Assembly: GCA_003478935.1 (NCBI GenBank)
Contig: QUFP01000008.1
Location: forward strand, 1 to 64,000
Reading direction: 5' to 3'
DNA: 64,000 bases
DNA from: Firmicutes bacterium AF25-13AC
GTDB taxonomy: Bacteria; Bacillota; Clostridia; Lachnospirales; Lachnospiraceae
Of the stretch, positions 36,518 to 44,704 are shown piece by piece. Both the position numbers and the translations under genes were made by a program. The number at the start of each line of letters is the position of its first letter. Position 1 is the first letter of the stretch. The notes beneath the pieces are model-generated. The model saw only the letters and a list, made by a program, of their open reading frames with translations. It was not told the DNA's origin and did not search any database.

Positions 36518-36568
36518 ATACGTTGGATTTATGTAAAAACTGTCATAAATTCGACGTATTGTCTTTTT
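36518..36568 (+). terminator. Terminator of the Rgg-like gene
   Basis: A 17-base stem (AATACGT.GGATTTATG-type arm at 36518-36534 with its complement at 36544-36560, two G-U pairs) is followed by GTCTTTTT. It overlaps the -35 box of the next promoter. Confidence 0.75.
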
Positions 36569-36588
36569 ATAAAAAGTTGTGGTATGAT
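36559..36588 (+). promoter_or_regulatory. Possible promoter of the secreted protein/ABC-2 operon
   Basis: TTGTCT (36559-36564), an 18-base spacer and TATGAT (36583-36588). The -35 box lies in the tail of the upstream terminator. Confidence 0.45.
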
Positions 36589-36653
36589 AAAATAAACACA
36601 GTGGAAATCGTAATAACATAACAATAAAACATATGAAAATGGAGGAAACGTGT

Positions 36654-37658
36654 ATGAGAAAACGAATCAGTGTATGTATGTTAGCGGCAATGATGAACGT
36701 GACCAGTATGTATTCATTTGTGGCGCAGGGAGCGGAAACCAAAACAGAACAGGAAACAGAAATCGAACGGGAATCAGAAACGCAGGCAGAGGAAGCAGTA
36801 GACCCGATGAGTGCAGACCGACTTTTGATGAGAGCAAGAGATTTTCGACCATCTGAAATTCTGGATGCATATTTTGGTGAAGGAAAGTGGGATGAAGCGT
36901 TGGTTACAAATCAGGATTCACTGGCAAGCGAAAGAAATGAATATGATGGTGAGGATAGAACAGTTCTTATTGTACAGAGTGGTATAGGCTTTTTAGCAAT
37001 AAGTATTACTTATAAAAATGAAGTACCAGATGAAGAAATAAGACGTCAAGAAGGAGAGGATTTATTACAGGCATTAAATATTGATATCACAGATGAATAT
37101 ATCAAACAAACGGATATTGCGAATGGTGACCGGTCTGTATATACCTATTATTTGCAGCAGGATGGAATCAAGCTATCGCCAGAGGGATATTCGATTGGAG
37201 GCGAGGGCGATGGAACCGAGTATTATGGTCAGCTTGCGACAATCTCTATGGAAGATATGGGATATATGATATTGATACAAAAAGCTTCTGAGGTTGTTGG
37301 CCGGGAAAGTGTTTCAACGAGGCAGCGAATTTCCGATGAGGACGCATTGCAGGCGGTATATGATGCAGTATGGAATGGGTTACAGATTCCGCCATTGGAA
37401 ACGAATCCAATTGCAGATTCATTACAAGTTGAAATTCAATATATTCCAGTAGATATGGGAACAAATAAAGATGAGTATGTATATGACATCGGATTTTATG
37501 TAAAGCAGATGGTCAATCCAGATGATGGATCGGATCAGTTGTGGTATTTTTCAGGTCTTGTTGATGCAACAATGCCATATTGTTATACATTTACGATGGC
37601 AGTAGATTTTGAAGATGATTTTCAGACGGAGCATTTAAAAATTTCAGATCGGGAGTAA
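36654..37658 (+). CDS. Secreted protein of unknown function linked to an ABC-2 transporter
   Basis: A 334-residue protein not assigned to a family. The start ATG 36654 has GGAGG 8 bases upstream. A signal peptide is evident (MRKRISVCMLAAMMNVTSMY..FVAQGAE) with a likely cut after QGA, followed by an acidic, Thr/Glu-rich linker (about 30-50). The lone Cys8 lies in the hydrophobic core, not in a lipobox, so the protein is probably released or held otherwise. The mature domain contains GEGKWDEAL, RTVLIVQSGIGFLAISITY and DDGSDQLWYFSGLVDA, with a mixed alpha/beta look. It is the first gene of a four-gene run with two ABC-2 permeases and an ATPase, 16 bases before the first permease, so it may be a substrate, sensor or accessory of that transporter. 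Confidence 0.75.
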   Translation: MRKRISVCMLAAMMNVTSMYSFVAQGAETKTEQETEIERESETQAEEAVDPMSADRLLMRARDFRPSEILDAYFGEGKWDEALVTNQDSLASERNEYDGEDRTVLIVQSGIGFLAISITYKNEVPDEEIRRQEGEDLLQALNIDITDEYIKQTDIANGDRSVYTYYLQQDGIKLSPEGYSIGGEGDGTEYYGQLATISMEDMGYMILIQKASEVVGRESVSTRQRISDEDALQAVYDAVWNGLQIPPLETNPIADSLQVEIQYIPVDMGTNKDEYVYDIGFYVKQMVNPDDGSDQLWYFSGLVDATMPYCYTFTMAVDFEDDFQTEHLKISDRE

Positions 37659-37674
37659 AGGATGGTGATGCTCT

Positions 37675-38457
37675 ATGATAGGAAGAGAACTAAAACGTAT
37701 ACTACAAAAACCAGCTGCACTTGTTTGCATAGTTGTGTATATTGGAATCATGATATTAGGTGTGGAAACAGATTTGCGAGCAGGTTATGAGACGGGAATT
37801 TTTGATTTGTTTTTCCTCACAGAAAATTATGGTGTAACAGCCTTTGTTCAGACATTGATTTTTCCAATTGTGGCAGCGGGCAATTACTTTGATGAGCGAA
37901 AGGGACACTATGATTGGTTGATGCAGATGCGGTCAGGACAGCGGCGATATTGCATCGCGAAGATTGTGTCAGCTGTGCTTGGTGGAATCATACTTTATAT
38001 GATAAGTGTATTGTTGTTTTTCGCTTTGTGCGTGGTGTTTGTTCCGGGAGTAAGACAGGGCGGTACAGTAGAATCAATAAAATTACTTTTTGGGGGAACA
38101 CTGTCTGGGGACATAGAACCTTTTTGGTATAAAATGGCTTTGGTAATCGGATATTATCCGGCGGCGATTTTGCATGCATTGGGATATTCATTTCAGATTG
38201 GTATTTATGTATTGATTGGATTGTGCGTTTCTGTATTTTGCACAAATCAATATGTATTTTATACGCTGCCATTTCTTCTTACAAGAATTGGAGGTTATAT
38301 TGGAGGCTTTATGACGTGGTCGTTATATACACCGTTTGGAATGGAACGTACTGCTGACGGTGGATTGACGATGTGTATTGTTCGGAATCTCGCTGCATAC
38401 GCAGTGCTTGGATTTCTTTATTACCGAGAGATGAAATGGAGGGGGATCAATGGATAG
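37675..38457 (+). CDS. ABC-2-type transporter permease (first of two)
   Basis: A 260-residue integral membrane protein with about six hydrophobic segments, for example LVCIVVYIGIMILGV, VSAVLGGIILYMISVLLFFAL and CIVRNLAAYAVLGFLYY. The opening GRELKRILQKPAA and a NYFDERKGHYDWLMQMRSG loop are like ABC-2 permeases with an N-terminal amphipathic start. Its 3' end overlaps the next permease gene by 8 bases, so the two are translationally coupled. It would form an export or extraction channel with the ATPase at 39324. Cargo is unknown. Confidence 0.75.
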   Translation: MIGRELKRILQKPAALVCIVVYIGIMILGVETDLRAGYETGIFDLFFLTENYGVTAFVQTLIFPIVAAGNYFDERKGHYDWLMQMRSGQRRYCIAKIVSAVLGGIILYMISVLLFFALCVVFVPGVRQGGTVESIKLLFGGTLSGDIEPFWYKMALVIGYYPAAILHALGYSFQIGIYVLIGLCVSVFCTNQYVFYTLPFLLTRIGGYIGGFMTWSLYTPFGMERTADGGLTMCIVRNLAAYAVLGFLYYREMKWRGING

Positions 38458-39307
38458 CATGAGAAGAATGAATGCCTATGTAAAATTAAATTTTCAGCGC
38501 TGTCTGTCTCAGGGAAAAACACTTGTAATCTGTATTTGTCTGGCCGTCTTTTTCTATCTCTATTTTGGTGATGTGCGTGGTGGCCTGATGGAGTCGGGAC
38601 AGAAAATTGGTATTATGGAGATGTTTCTTGTTGTGACCAACAATATGTACACGTCGTTTACGATATGGATTGGTTTTGTGCTGATTATATGTGACATTCC
38701 ATATCGTGACGATGGTGTCTACCAGTATCTGCTGCGTACTTCCCGAAGGAGTTGGCTTTGGGGACAGATCGTGTATATTGTCGCAATTACAGTGATATAT
38801 TTTGCATATATATTTTTATTACTGCTGCTTCTTATTGTGCCGCAGGTGACATTTCAGACAGCGTGGACGACAACCTTTGTAAAGATGATCAATGCACCGT
38901 TTGGTTATGGAATTTCCAATTATTTTTCATTCCCGGTTTCGGTCATGCGCCAGACAACGGCGCTGCAGCTGTTTGGCAGATGCATTGTTCTTTGCCTGAT
39001 GATTGGAATGGCAACTGGTTTTCTGACTATGATGCTTCATATGTTGTGGCCGAGTGGTCCTGGTATTGCAATCGGTGGAATCGGAATTGCGATGGACTAT
39101 TGGGCAACGGTTGTGCGAGTCGGAGTGACAAGTAAATATTTGTTGTTTATCTCTCCATTCAGCATGAGTCGTGTCGGAAACTTAAGCACGACTGCATTTA
39201 ATCATGTTAATCCAACGTTTTCTTATGCGTGTCTGTTTTTGGCAGGAATGATTCTTGTGCCGCTTGCTGTCATGAATCTGAAAATAGGCAGATACGATTA
39301 TAGCTAA
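38450..39307 (+). CDS. ABC-2-type transporter permease (second of two)
   Basis: A 285-residue membrane protein with several hydrophobic helices (LVICICLAVFFYLYFG, IVYIVAITVIYFAYIFLLLLLLIV, ACLFLAGMILVPLAVM). It contains an IPYRDDGVYQYLLRTSRRSW loop that parallels the charged loop of the first permease. It starts within the end of the preceding gene, behind a GAGGGGG ribosome site, and ends 16 bases before the ATPase start. Such paired permeases act as a heterodimer with one ATPase, as in bacteriocin-immunity or peptide exporters. Confidence 0.75.
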   Translation: MDSMRRMNAYVKLNFQRCLSQGKTLVICICLAVFFYLYFGDVRGGLMESGQKIGIMEMFLVVTNNMYTSFTIWIGFVLIICDIPYRDDGVYQYLLRTSRRSWLWGQIVYIVAITVIYFAYIFLLLLLLIVPQVTFQTAWTTTFVKMINAPFGYGISNYFSFPVSVMRQTTALQLFGRCIVLCLMIGMATGFLTMMLHMLWPSGPGIAIGGIGIAMDYWATVVRVGVTSKYLLFISPFSMSRVGNLSTTAFNHVNPTFSYACLFLAGMILVPLAVMNLKIGRYDYS

Positions 39308-39323
39308 AAAGCGAGGTGTGTAT

Positions 39324-39974
39324 ATGGAACCTTATATTGTATTAGATGGTGTATCAAAAAGCTTCCGGTCGGTTGAGGTGTTAAAGCCGCTTTCAATTGA
39401 ATTTGAAGAAGGGCTGATTCATGGCATTGTGGGACGAAATGGTTCAGGCAAGACAGTTATGATGAAGCTGATTTTAGGCTTTCTAAAGCCAACACAGGGT
39501 ACGGTGACTGTAGGCAAAAAACGTGTGGGAAAGGATGTGGATTTTCCGCAGGATGTCGGCGCGATCATTGAAAATGTGGATTTTATTCCATATTTAAATG
39601 CATATGACAACCTCTATAATTTGGCAGCGATTTGTCACAGAATCACAAAGGAAGATGTGAAACAGGTATTAAAGACTGTTGGATTAGGAGATACCGGAAG
39701 AAAAAAGGTAGCGAAGTTTTCACTTGGAATGAGGCAGAGGCTTGCAATCGCACAGGCTATCATGGAAAAGCCAAAGTTAATTATTTTGGATGAGCCGATG
39801 AATGGACTGGATAAGAGAGGCGTGGAGGAAATGCGCCAGATCTTTCTGAATTTAAAGGCAGAAGGGACGACGATTCTTCTTGCCAGCCATAACATGGAAG
39901 ATATTCGCTGCCTGTGTGATAAGGTGTATGAGATGGATGCCGGTGTACTTACGCCGATTGATGGAGTTTCTTGA
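39324..39974 (+). CDS. ABC transporter ATP-binding protein (BcrA-like)
   Basis: A 216-residue cytoplasmic ATPase. Walker A is GRNGSGKT, the signature is FSLGMRQRLAIAQA (LSxGM-type, typical of ABC-2 partners), Walker B is LIILDEPMNGLD and the switch His lies in ASHNMED. The start ATG 39324 (GCGAGG upstream) is preferred to the in-frame GTG 39318. The family includes BcrA/CcmA-type ATPases for drug or lantibiotic self-protection. It ends the four-gene module and is followed by a strong terminator. Confidence 0.92.
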   Translation: MEPYIVLDGVSKSFRSVEVLKPLSIEFEEGLIHGIVGRNGSGKTVMMKLILGFLKPTQGTVTVGKKRVGKDVDFPQDVGAIIENVDFIPYLNAYDNLYNLAAICHRITKEDVKQVLKTVGLGDTGRKKVAKFSLGMRQRLAIAQAIMEKPKLIILDEPMNGLDKRGVEEMRQIFLNLKAEGTTILLASHNMEDIRCLCDKVYEMDAGVLTPIDGVS

Positions 39975-39989
39975 TGGAAGGGGCGCTGC

Positions 39990-40040
39990 AAAGAGCTATC
40001 GGGGACATTACGTGTCCCTGGTGGCTCTTTTTATTTTTTT
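39990..40040 (+). terminator. Terminator after the ABC-2 operon
   Basis: AAAGAGC...GGGGACA pairs with TGTCCC...GCTCTTT, followed by TTATTTTTTT. Confidence 0.85.
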
Positions 40041-40048
40041 ACATAGAT

Positions 40049-40077
40049 TTGACATATCACTGCTTTCTGATTTTACA
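40049..40077 (+). promoter_or_regulatory. Promoter region of the pst operon
   Basis: TTGACA (40049-40054), a 17-base spacer and a weak TTTACA (40072-40077). A weak -10 box suits activator dependence, as expected for a phosphate-starvation operon. The repeated TTxACA words resemble PhoP-box elements but their spacing is not regular. Confidence 0.45.
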
Positions 40078-40159
40078 AAGAAACAATAAGATTAGTGGCG
40101 TTAAGAGAAAACAAAACAAACACAACAAAATGGGTAGAAACAGAAAGGAAGTTTTTATT

Positions 40160-41128
40160 ATGAGAAAGATGATCACAATGGCAGTAACCGCAGCTCTTGC
40201 AATTTCAACATTGACCGCATGCGGAAAGACAGATAAAAAGGAGACTACAGCGTCAACAGCAGCAACCACCGCGTCAACAGCATCAACAGCAGCAACTACC
40301 GCTTCTACAGAAGCTAAGACTGAGGCCAAGGCAGAGGCTAAGGATACATCTGCTGCAGCAGCTGAGTCTAAGGCAGATGCCCAGACTCCTGTATCTGGAA
40401 GCGTTGCAACTGATGGTTCTACTTCTATGGAGAAGGTAATCGGTGCTCTTGGTGAGGCATTTACAAAGGCAAATCCAGATGCTACATTTACTTACAACCC
40501 AACTGGTTCTGGTTCTGGAATCACTGCTGTATCTGAGGGACGCTGCGATATCGGTCTTTCAAGCCGTGCATTAAAGGACGAGGAGAAGAGCCAGGGCTTA
40601 GTAGAAACTACACTGGCACTTGATGGTATTGCAATCATTGTTAATAAGGAGAATACAGTAGAGGATCTTTCTCTTGATGATATCGCAAAGATCTACACTG
40701 GTGAGATCACAAATTGGAGTGAAGTTGGCGGAGAGGATGCTGATATCGTTCTGATTGGCCGTGAGGCAGGAAGTGGTACAAGAGATGGTTTCGAGTCTAT
40801 TACAGGTACATCTGATTCCTGCAAGTATCGTCAGGAGCTTACATCTACAGGTGATGTTATCACAACTGTTTCCAGCAATCCAGGTGCAATCGGATATGCA
40901 TCTTTAGCAGCAGTAAAGGATACTGTAAAGAAGGTATCAGTAGATGGTGTTGAGGCAACTGAGGAAACAGTAAAGGATGGTTCTTATAAGGTACAGCGTC
41001 CATTCGTTCTTGTTACAAAGGATGGTACTGAATTATCAGAGGCAGCACAGGCATTCTTCGATTATGCAACTTCAAAGGATGCAGCAGATATTATCTTGGC
41101 AGCAGGTGCTGTTGCGGTAGCAGAATAA
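40160..41128 (+). CDS. pstS: Phosphate-binding lipoprotein PstS
   Basis: A 322-residue lipoprotein that captures phosphate outside the cell. The start ATG 40160 has AAAGGAAG upstream; coding-like sequence back to 39971 lacks a start signal. The lipobox is LTAC with Cys21 as the lipidated residue. Residues about 25-70 form a Thr/Ala/Ser then Glu/Ala/Lys-rich linker. The phosphate-binding domain follows with GSTSMEKVIGALGEAF, NPTGSGSGITAV and GREAGSGTRDGFES, all conserved Ser/Thr/Arg/Asp ligands of PstS. It heads pstSCAB-phoU. Confidence 0.95.
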   Translation: MRKMITMAVTAALAISTLTACGKTDKKETTASTAATTASTASTAATTASTEAKTEAKAEAKDTSAAAAESKADAQTPVSGSVATDGSTSMEKVIGALGEAFTKANPDATFTYNPTGSGSGITAVSEGRCDIGLSSRALKDEEKSQGLVETTLALDGIAIIVNKENTVEDLSLDDIAKIYTGEITNWSEVGGEDADIVLIGREAGSGTRDGFESITGTSDSCKYRQELTSTGDVITTVSSNPGAIGYASLAAVKDTVKKVSVDGVEATEETVKDGSYKVQRPFVLVTKDGTELSEAAQAFFDYATSKDAADIILAAGAVAVAE

Positions 41129-41154
41129 TCACAATTGGAAGGGTGCGAGGATTT

Positions 41155-42021
41155 ATGAAGAGCAAAGAGAGTCTGTTAGAGACAGTAGTACATGGCATAT
41201 TTTTGATTCTCGGACTGATTACGGTCGGATGTGTATTGTTAATTACAGTTTATCTGGTAATTTCCGGTGTGCCGGCAATCGCAAAAATTGGTCTGTTTCA
41301 GTTTTTATTTGGCACAAAATGGGCATCGACCGCCTCTGAGCCATCATTTGGAATCTTACCGTTTATCATGACAAGTATTTACGGAACAGCAGGTGCAATT
41401 TTGCTTGGTGTTCCAGTCGGATTTTTCACATCTGTCTACCTGGCAAAGATTGCATCACCAAAGGTAAGAGGTGTTATTGAGACAGCTGTCAGCCTTTTAG
41501 CAGGTATTCCGTCTGTTGTTTATGGTCTTGTCGGTATGCTGATTCTTGTGCCTGGTATCCGCAAATTGTTTAATGTGCCAGATGGTGCAAGCCTTTTGGC
41601 AGCGATTATAGTACTTGCAATCATGATTTTGCCGTCTATTATTAAGGTTTCACTCAATGCACTTGAGGCAGTGCCAAAGGAATATGAGGATGCATCACTT
41701 GCACTTGGTGCGACAGATATTGAGACATATTTTAAGGTGTCAGTTCCAGCTGCAAGAAGTGGTATTGCAGCAGCAGTTGTATTAGGTGTGGGCCGCGCAA
41801 TTGGCGAGGCAATGGCAGTTATGATGGTTTCAGGAAATGTTCCAAATATGCCGTCATTGTTCCAGAGTGTTCGTTTTTTGACGACTGCTGTTGCCAGTGA
41901 GATGTCATATTCAGCAGGACTGCAAAGACAGGCGCTGTTTTCAATTGCGTTAGTGCTGTTTTTGTTCATCATGCTGATCAATGCAACACTGAACTTTTTC
42001 TTAAAGCATGAGAAAGCCTGA
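41155..42021 (+). CDS. pstC: Phosphate ABC transporter permease PstC
   Basis: A 288-residue membrane permease. The start ATG 41155 follows GCGAGG; an in-frame GTG at 41143 is less likely. Recognisable blocks are LFGTKWASTASEPSFGILPFIMTS near the N-terminus, the IPSVVYGLVGM motif and the EAA loop LEAVPKEYEDASLALGATDIETYFKVSVP. It pairs with PstA to form the phosphate channel energised by PstB. Confidence 0.95.
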   Translation: MKSKESLLETVVHGIFLILGLITVGCVLLITVYLVISGVPAIAKIGLFQFLFGTKWASTASEPSFGILPFIMTSIYGTAGAILLGVPVGFFTSVYLAKIASPKVRGVIETAVSLLAGIPSVVYGLVGMLILVPGIRKLFNVPDGASLLAAIIVLAIMILPSIIKVSLNALEAVPKEYEDASLALGATDIETYFKVSVPAARSGIAAAVVLGVGRAIGEAMAVMMVSGNVPNMPSLFQSVRFLTTAVASEMSYSAGLQRQALFSIALVLFLFIMLINATLNFFLKHEKA

Positions 42022-42050
42022 AAAACGGATTCATAAAAGGAGTGAGTAAG

Positions 42051-42982
42051 ATGACAAAACAGGAAGCAATAGGGGCGTCACAGACAGCAAATGTAAAATC
42101 GGTGATGACAGTGCGTGCGCTGCAAAGAATGGACCGGGAATAAAGCGTAAGCTTTATATAGGTCTGATGAAGTTTTTGATGGGGCTTTCCATAACAATTA
42201 CATGTGGACTTGTATTGTTTATGATCGGATATGTATTATATAGAGGTGTTCCGAATATAAGCTGGAAACTGGTGTCCACATCTCCAAGTTACCTCGATGA
42301 CAACATTGGTATTTTGCCTGATATTTTAAATACACTTTATATCGTAATTGCAACGCTTGTAATTGTACTTCCGCTTGGTGTTGGTGCTGCAATATATCTG
42401 ACTGAGTATGCCGCAAACAAAAAAATAGTTGGAATGATTGAGTACGCAGCAGAGACACTTTCAGGTATTCCTTCTATTATATATGGTCTTGTAGGAATGC
42501 TGTTTTTCTGTCAGTTTTTAAGCTTGCAGACATCTCTTTTAGCAGGTGCGCTTACTCTTGTGGTCATGAATCTTCCGACAATCATGCGTACCACACAGGA
42601 GAGCTTAAAGACAGTTCCGCAAAGCTACCGTGAGGGTGCATTTGGACTTGGCGCAGGAAAGTGGAGAGTTATTCGTACCGTTGTACTTCCAGGATGTATT
42701 GATGGTGTAGTGACAGGATGTATTCTTTCTGTCGGAAGAATTATCGGTGAGTCAGCAGCGCTTCTTTTCACCGCAGGTCTTGCACATGCAGTAAATGGAA
42801 TGTTAGATGGTCTTCACAGTGCAGGTGCAACACTTACAGTTGCGCTTTACATGTATGCTAAGGAGCAGGGTGAGTTTGGTGTTGCATTTGCGATTGCAGC
42901 AATCTTAATGGTATTAACAGTGTTTATCAATTTAACTGCAACTTTGTTAGGTAAGTATTTTCAGAGGAGGAAGAGTCAGTGA
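42051..42982 (+). CDS. pstA: Phosphate ABC transporter permease PstA (N-terminal frameshift)
   Basis: The gene begins at ATG 42051 (AAGGAGTGAG upstream) with [15 protein letters not shown], but this frame stops at about 42143. The next frame reads [19 protein letters not shown] into the PstA body, so one base seems missing near 42128. Restored length is 310 residues. The body has the usual helices, [43 protein letters not shown] (EAA loop) and [15 protein letters not shown]. If the lesion is real, translation might restart at ATG 42167, which has only a weak ribosome site and would still contain all membrane segments. Confidence 0.88.
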
Positions 42983-43734
42983 GCAGCGTAATTACTGTAA
43001 AGGATATGTGTCTGTGGTATGGACAGGTGCAGGCATTAAAAAATATTAATATCAATATTGAGGAGAAGAGTATTACGGCGCTGATTGGTCCTTCTGGCTG
43101 TGGTAAATCCACCTTCTTAAAGTCGTTAAACAGAATGAATGATCTGGTGCCTGGTGTGAAGATTACAGGCGATCTTCGTTACCGCGGCGAGGACATTTTT
43201 GATCCAAAGTTAAATGTCAATGAGCTTCGAAGAAACATCGGAATGGTATTCCAAAAGCCAAATCCATTTCCAATGAGTATCTATGACAATATTGCATACG
43301 GACCGCGCACCCATGGAATTACAAGCCGTGCAAAGCTTGATGAGATCGTGGAAAATTCCTTAAAGGGTGCAGCAATCTGGAATGAAGTAAAAGATAATCT
43401 AAAAAAATCGGCACTTAGCTTGTCTGGTGGACAGCAGCAGAGACTTTGTATTGCACGAGCACTTGCTGTTGAGCCGGATGTACTTTTGATGGATGAGCCA
43501 ACAAGTGCGCTTGACCCGATTTCTACATCAAAGATAGAAGAGTTGGCAAGCGAATTAAAATCACAGTACACAATTGTTATGGTTACGCATAACATGCAGC
43601 AGGCCGTGCGTATTTCTGATTACACCGCATTTTTCCTGCTTGGTGATCTGATAGAGTATGGTGAAACACAGAAGATCTTCGAGCAGCCAAAGGATAAGAG
43701 AACTGAGGATTATATTACAGGACGTTTTGGCTAA
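42979..43734 (+). CDS. pstB: Phosphate ABC transporter ATP-binding protein PstB
   Basis: A 251-residue ATPase of the phosphate importer. It starts with GTG 42979, overlapping the pstA stop by four bases, with AGAGGAGG upstream. Walker A is GPSGCGKST, the signature is [14 protein letters not shown] and Walker B is [12 protein letters not shown]. The [11 protein letters not shown] and [14 protein letters not shown] segments are specific to PstB. It drives phosphate import together with PstC and PstA. Confidence 0.97.
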   Translation: MSSVITVKDMCLWYGQVQALKNININIEEKSITALIGPSGCGKSTFLKSLNRMNDLVPGVKITGDLRYRGEDIFDPKLNVNELRRNIGMVFQKPNPFPMSIYDNIAYGPRTHGITSRAKLDEIVENSLKGAAIWNEVKDNLKKSALSLSGGQQQRLCIARALAVEPDVLLMDEPTSALDPISTSKIEELASELKSQYTIVMVTHNMQQAVRISDYTAFFLLGDLIEYGETQKIFEQPKDKRTEDYITGRFG

Positions 43735-43761
43735 TGGAAATAAAAAAAGTGAGGTGAAGAC

Positions 43762-44406
43762 ATGAGAAGCAAGTTTGACGAGCAGCTAGCGCTTTTGAAT
43801 CGTGATCTGACAAAGATGGGATCGCTTTGTGAGGAGGCGTTAGCATTAGCGGCAAAGGCACTGGCAAATGCAGATGGACAGACAGCAGCAAAAATCGCAC
43901 CGATAGACAGTGAGATTGACCAGATGGAGCGCACTATCGAGTCGCTTTGTTTAAAGCTTTTGCTACAGCAGCAGCCAGTTGCGAGAGATTTAAGACAGAT
44001 CTCAGCAGCACTTAAGATGATTACAGATATGGAACGTATCGGTGATCAGGCATCCGACATCGCAGAGATTATTGGATTCTTAAATGGAAGAATCGGAACG
44101 GATGCACAGTATATTTGTCAGATGGCAGTAGCTGCAATGCGTATGGTGACAGAGAGTGTTGAGGCTTATGTAAAGCGTGATGTAGCAATGGCAGAGGCAA
44201 CAATTCAGCACGATGATGTGGTCGATGATCTTTTCTTAAAGGTAAAGGAGTCGCTTATTCAAATGATCTCAGAAAATCCAAAGGACGGCGAGTATGCACT
44301 TGATCTTTTGATGATCGCAAAGTATTTTGAGCGAATCGGAGATCATGCGACAAATATCGCAGAGTGGGTTGTATTTTCTGTTACAGGTGTGCATGAGCAG
44401 GGATGA
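43762..44406 (+). CDS. phoU: Phosphate-signalling protein PhoU
   Basis: A 214-residue all-helical protein with two PhoU repeats. It contains MRSKFDEQLALLNRDLTKMG at the N-terminus and the metal-binding-like motifs KMITDMERIGDQASDIAE (about residues 85-105) and KYFERIGDHATNIAEWV (about 185-200). PhoU links the Pst transporter to the PhoR sensor kinase and restrains the Pho regulon when phosphate is plentiful. It is the last gene of the operon. Confidence 0.96.
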   Translation: MRSKFDEQLALLNRDLTKMGSLCEEALALAAKALANADGQTAAKIAPIDSEIDQMERTIESLCLKLLLQQQPVARDLRQISAALKMITDMERIGDQASDIAEIIGFLNGRIGTDAQYICQMAVAAMRMVTESVEAYVKRDVAMAEATIQHDDVVDDLFLKVKESLIQMISENPKDGEYALDLLMIAKYFERIGDHATNIAEWVVFSVTGVHEQG

Positions 44407-44420
44407 ATTAAATTAGAGCA

Positions 44421-44461
44421 AAAAAGGGGCAGATGAAGAGTCTGCCTCTTTTCGTTTTTTT
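44421..44461 (+). terminator. Terminator of the pst operon
   Basis: AAAAGGGGCAGA pairs with TCTGCCTCTTTT, followed by CGTTTTTTT. Confidence 0.85.
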
Positions 44462-44613
44462 GTAACTATTCAGAGCCATGCAAAATTGCTTTCTGTGAAT
44501 GCTTGCATTCAGACAGAATAGCAATTTTATATGGCGAGGTAACCACATGAGCAAAATAGAAGCATCGAAGATGCGATTTTGCGAATGGGGTTCTGAATAG
44601 TTACGTTTTTTTT
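44462..44613. repeat. MITE-like palindromic element with two internal hairpins
   Basis: Outer inverted repeats GTAACTATTCAGA (44462-44474) and TCTGAATAGTTAC (44592-44604) are perfect. They enclose a long hairpin GCCAT..AAAATTGC...GCAATTTT..ATGGC (44475-44535) and a second hairpin GCAAAAT..GCATC-gaa-GATGC.ATTTTGC (44551-44582). A run of eight T follows. There is no gene inside. The cruciform design suggests a non-autonomous mobile palindrome or a structured RNA. Together with the flanking terminator and promoter it fills the gap 44407-44704. Confidence 0.7.
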
Positions 44614-44643
44614 ATAAACAATCTAAATTTTATATAAATTGTA

Positions 44644-44671
44644 TTGACTGTTCTATTTTGAACGCTATAAT
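44644..44671 (+). promoter_or_regulatory. Promoter of the heterodimeric ABC exporter
   Basis: TTGACT (44644-44649), a 16-base spacer and TATAAT (44666-44671), followed by an AAGGGAG ribosome site before ATG 44705. Confidence 0.75.
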
Positions 44672-44704
44672 AGTTTCTATCTAAAAAGAAGGGAGCAGCA
44701 GATA

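Noticed and set aside
36446..36742. Minus-strand 98-codon hydrophobic frame between the Rgg-like gene and the secreted protein
   Set aside because: It overlaps a terminator, a promoter and the signal peptide of the plus-strand gene, and has no ribosome site; a chance product of AT-rich DNA.
40049..40085. PhoP box cluster upstream of pstS
   Set aside because: TTGACA and TTTACA words are present but not at the regular 11-base spacing; reported only as a promoter with a comment.
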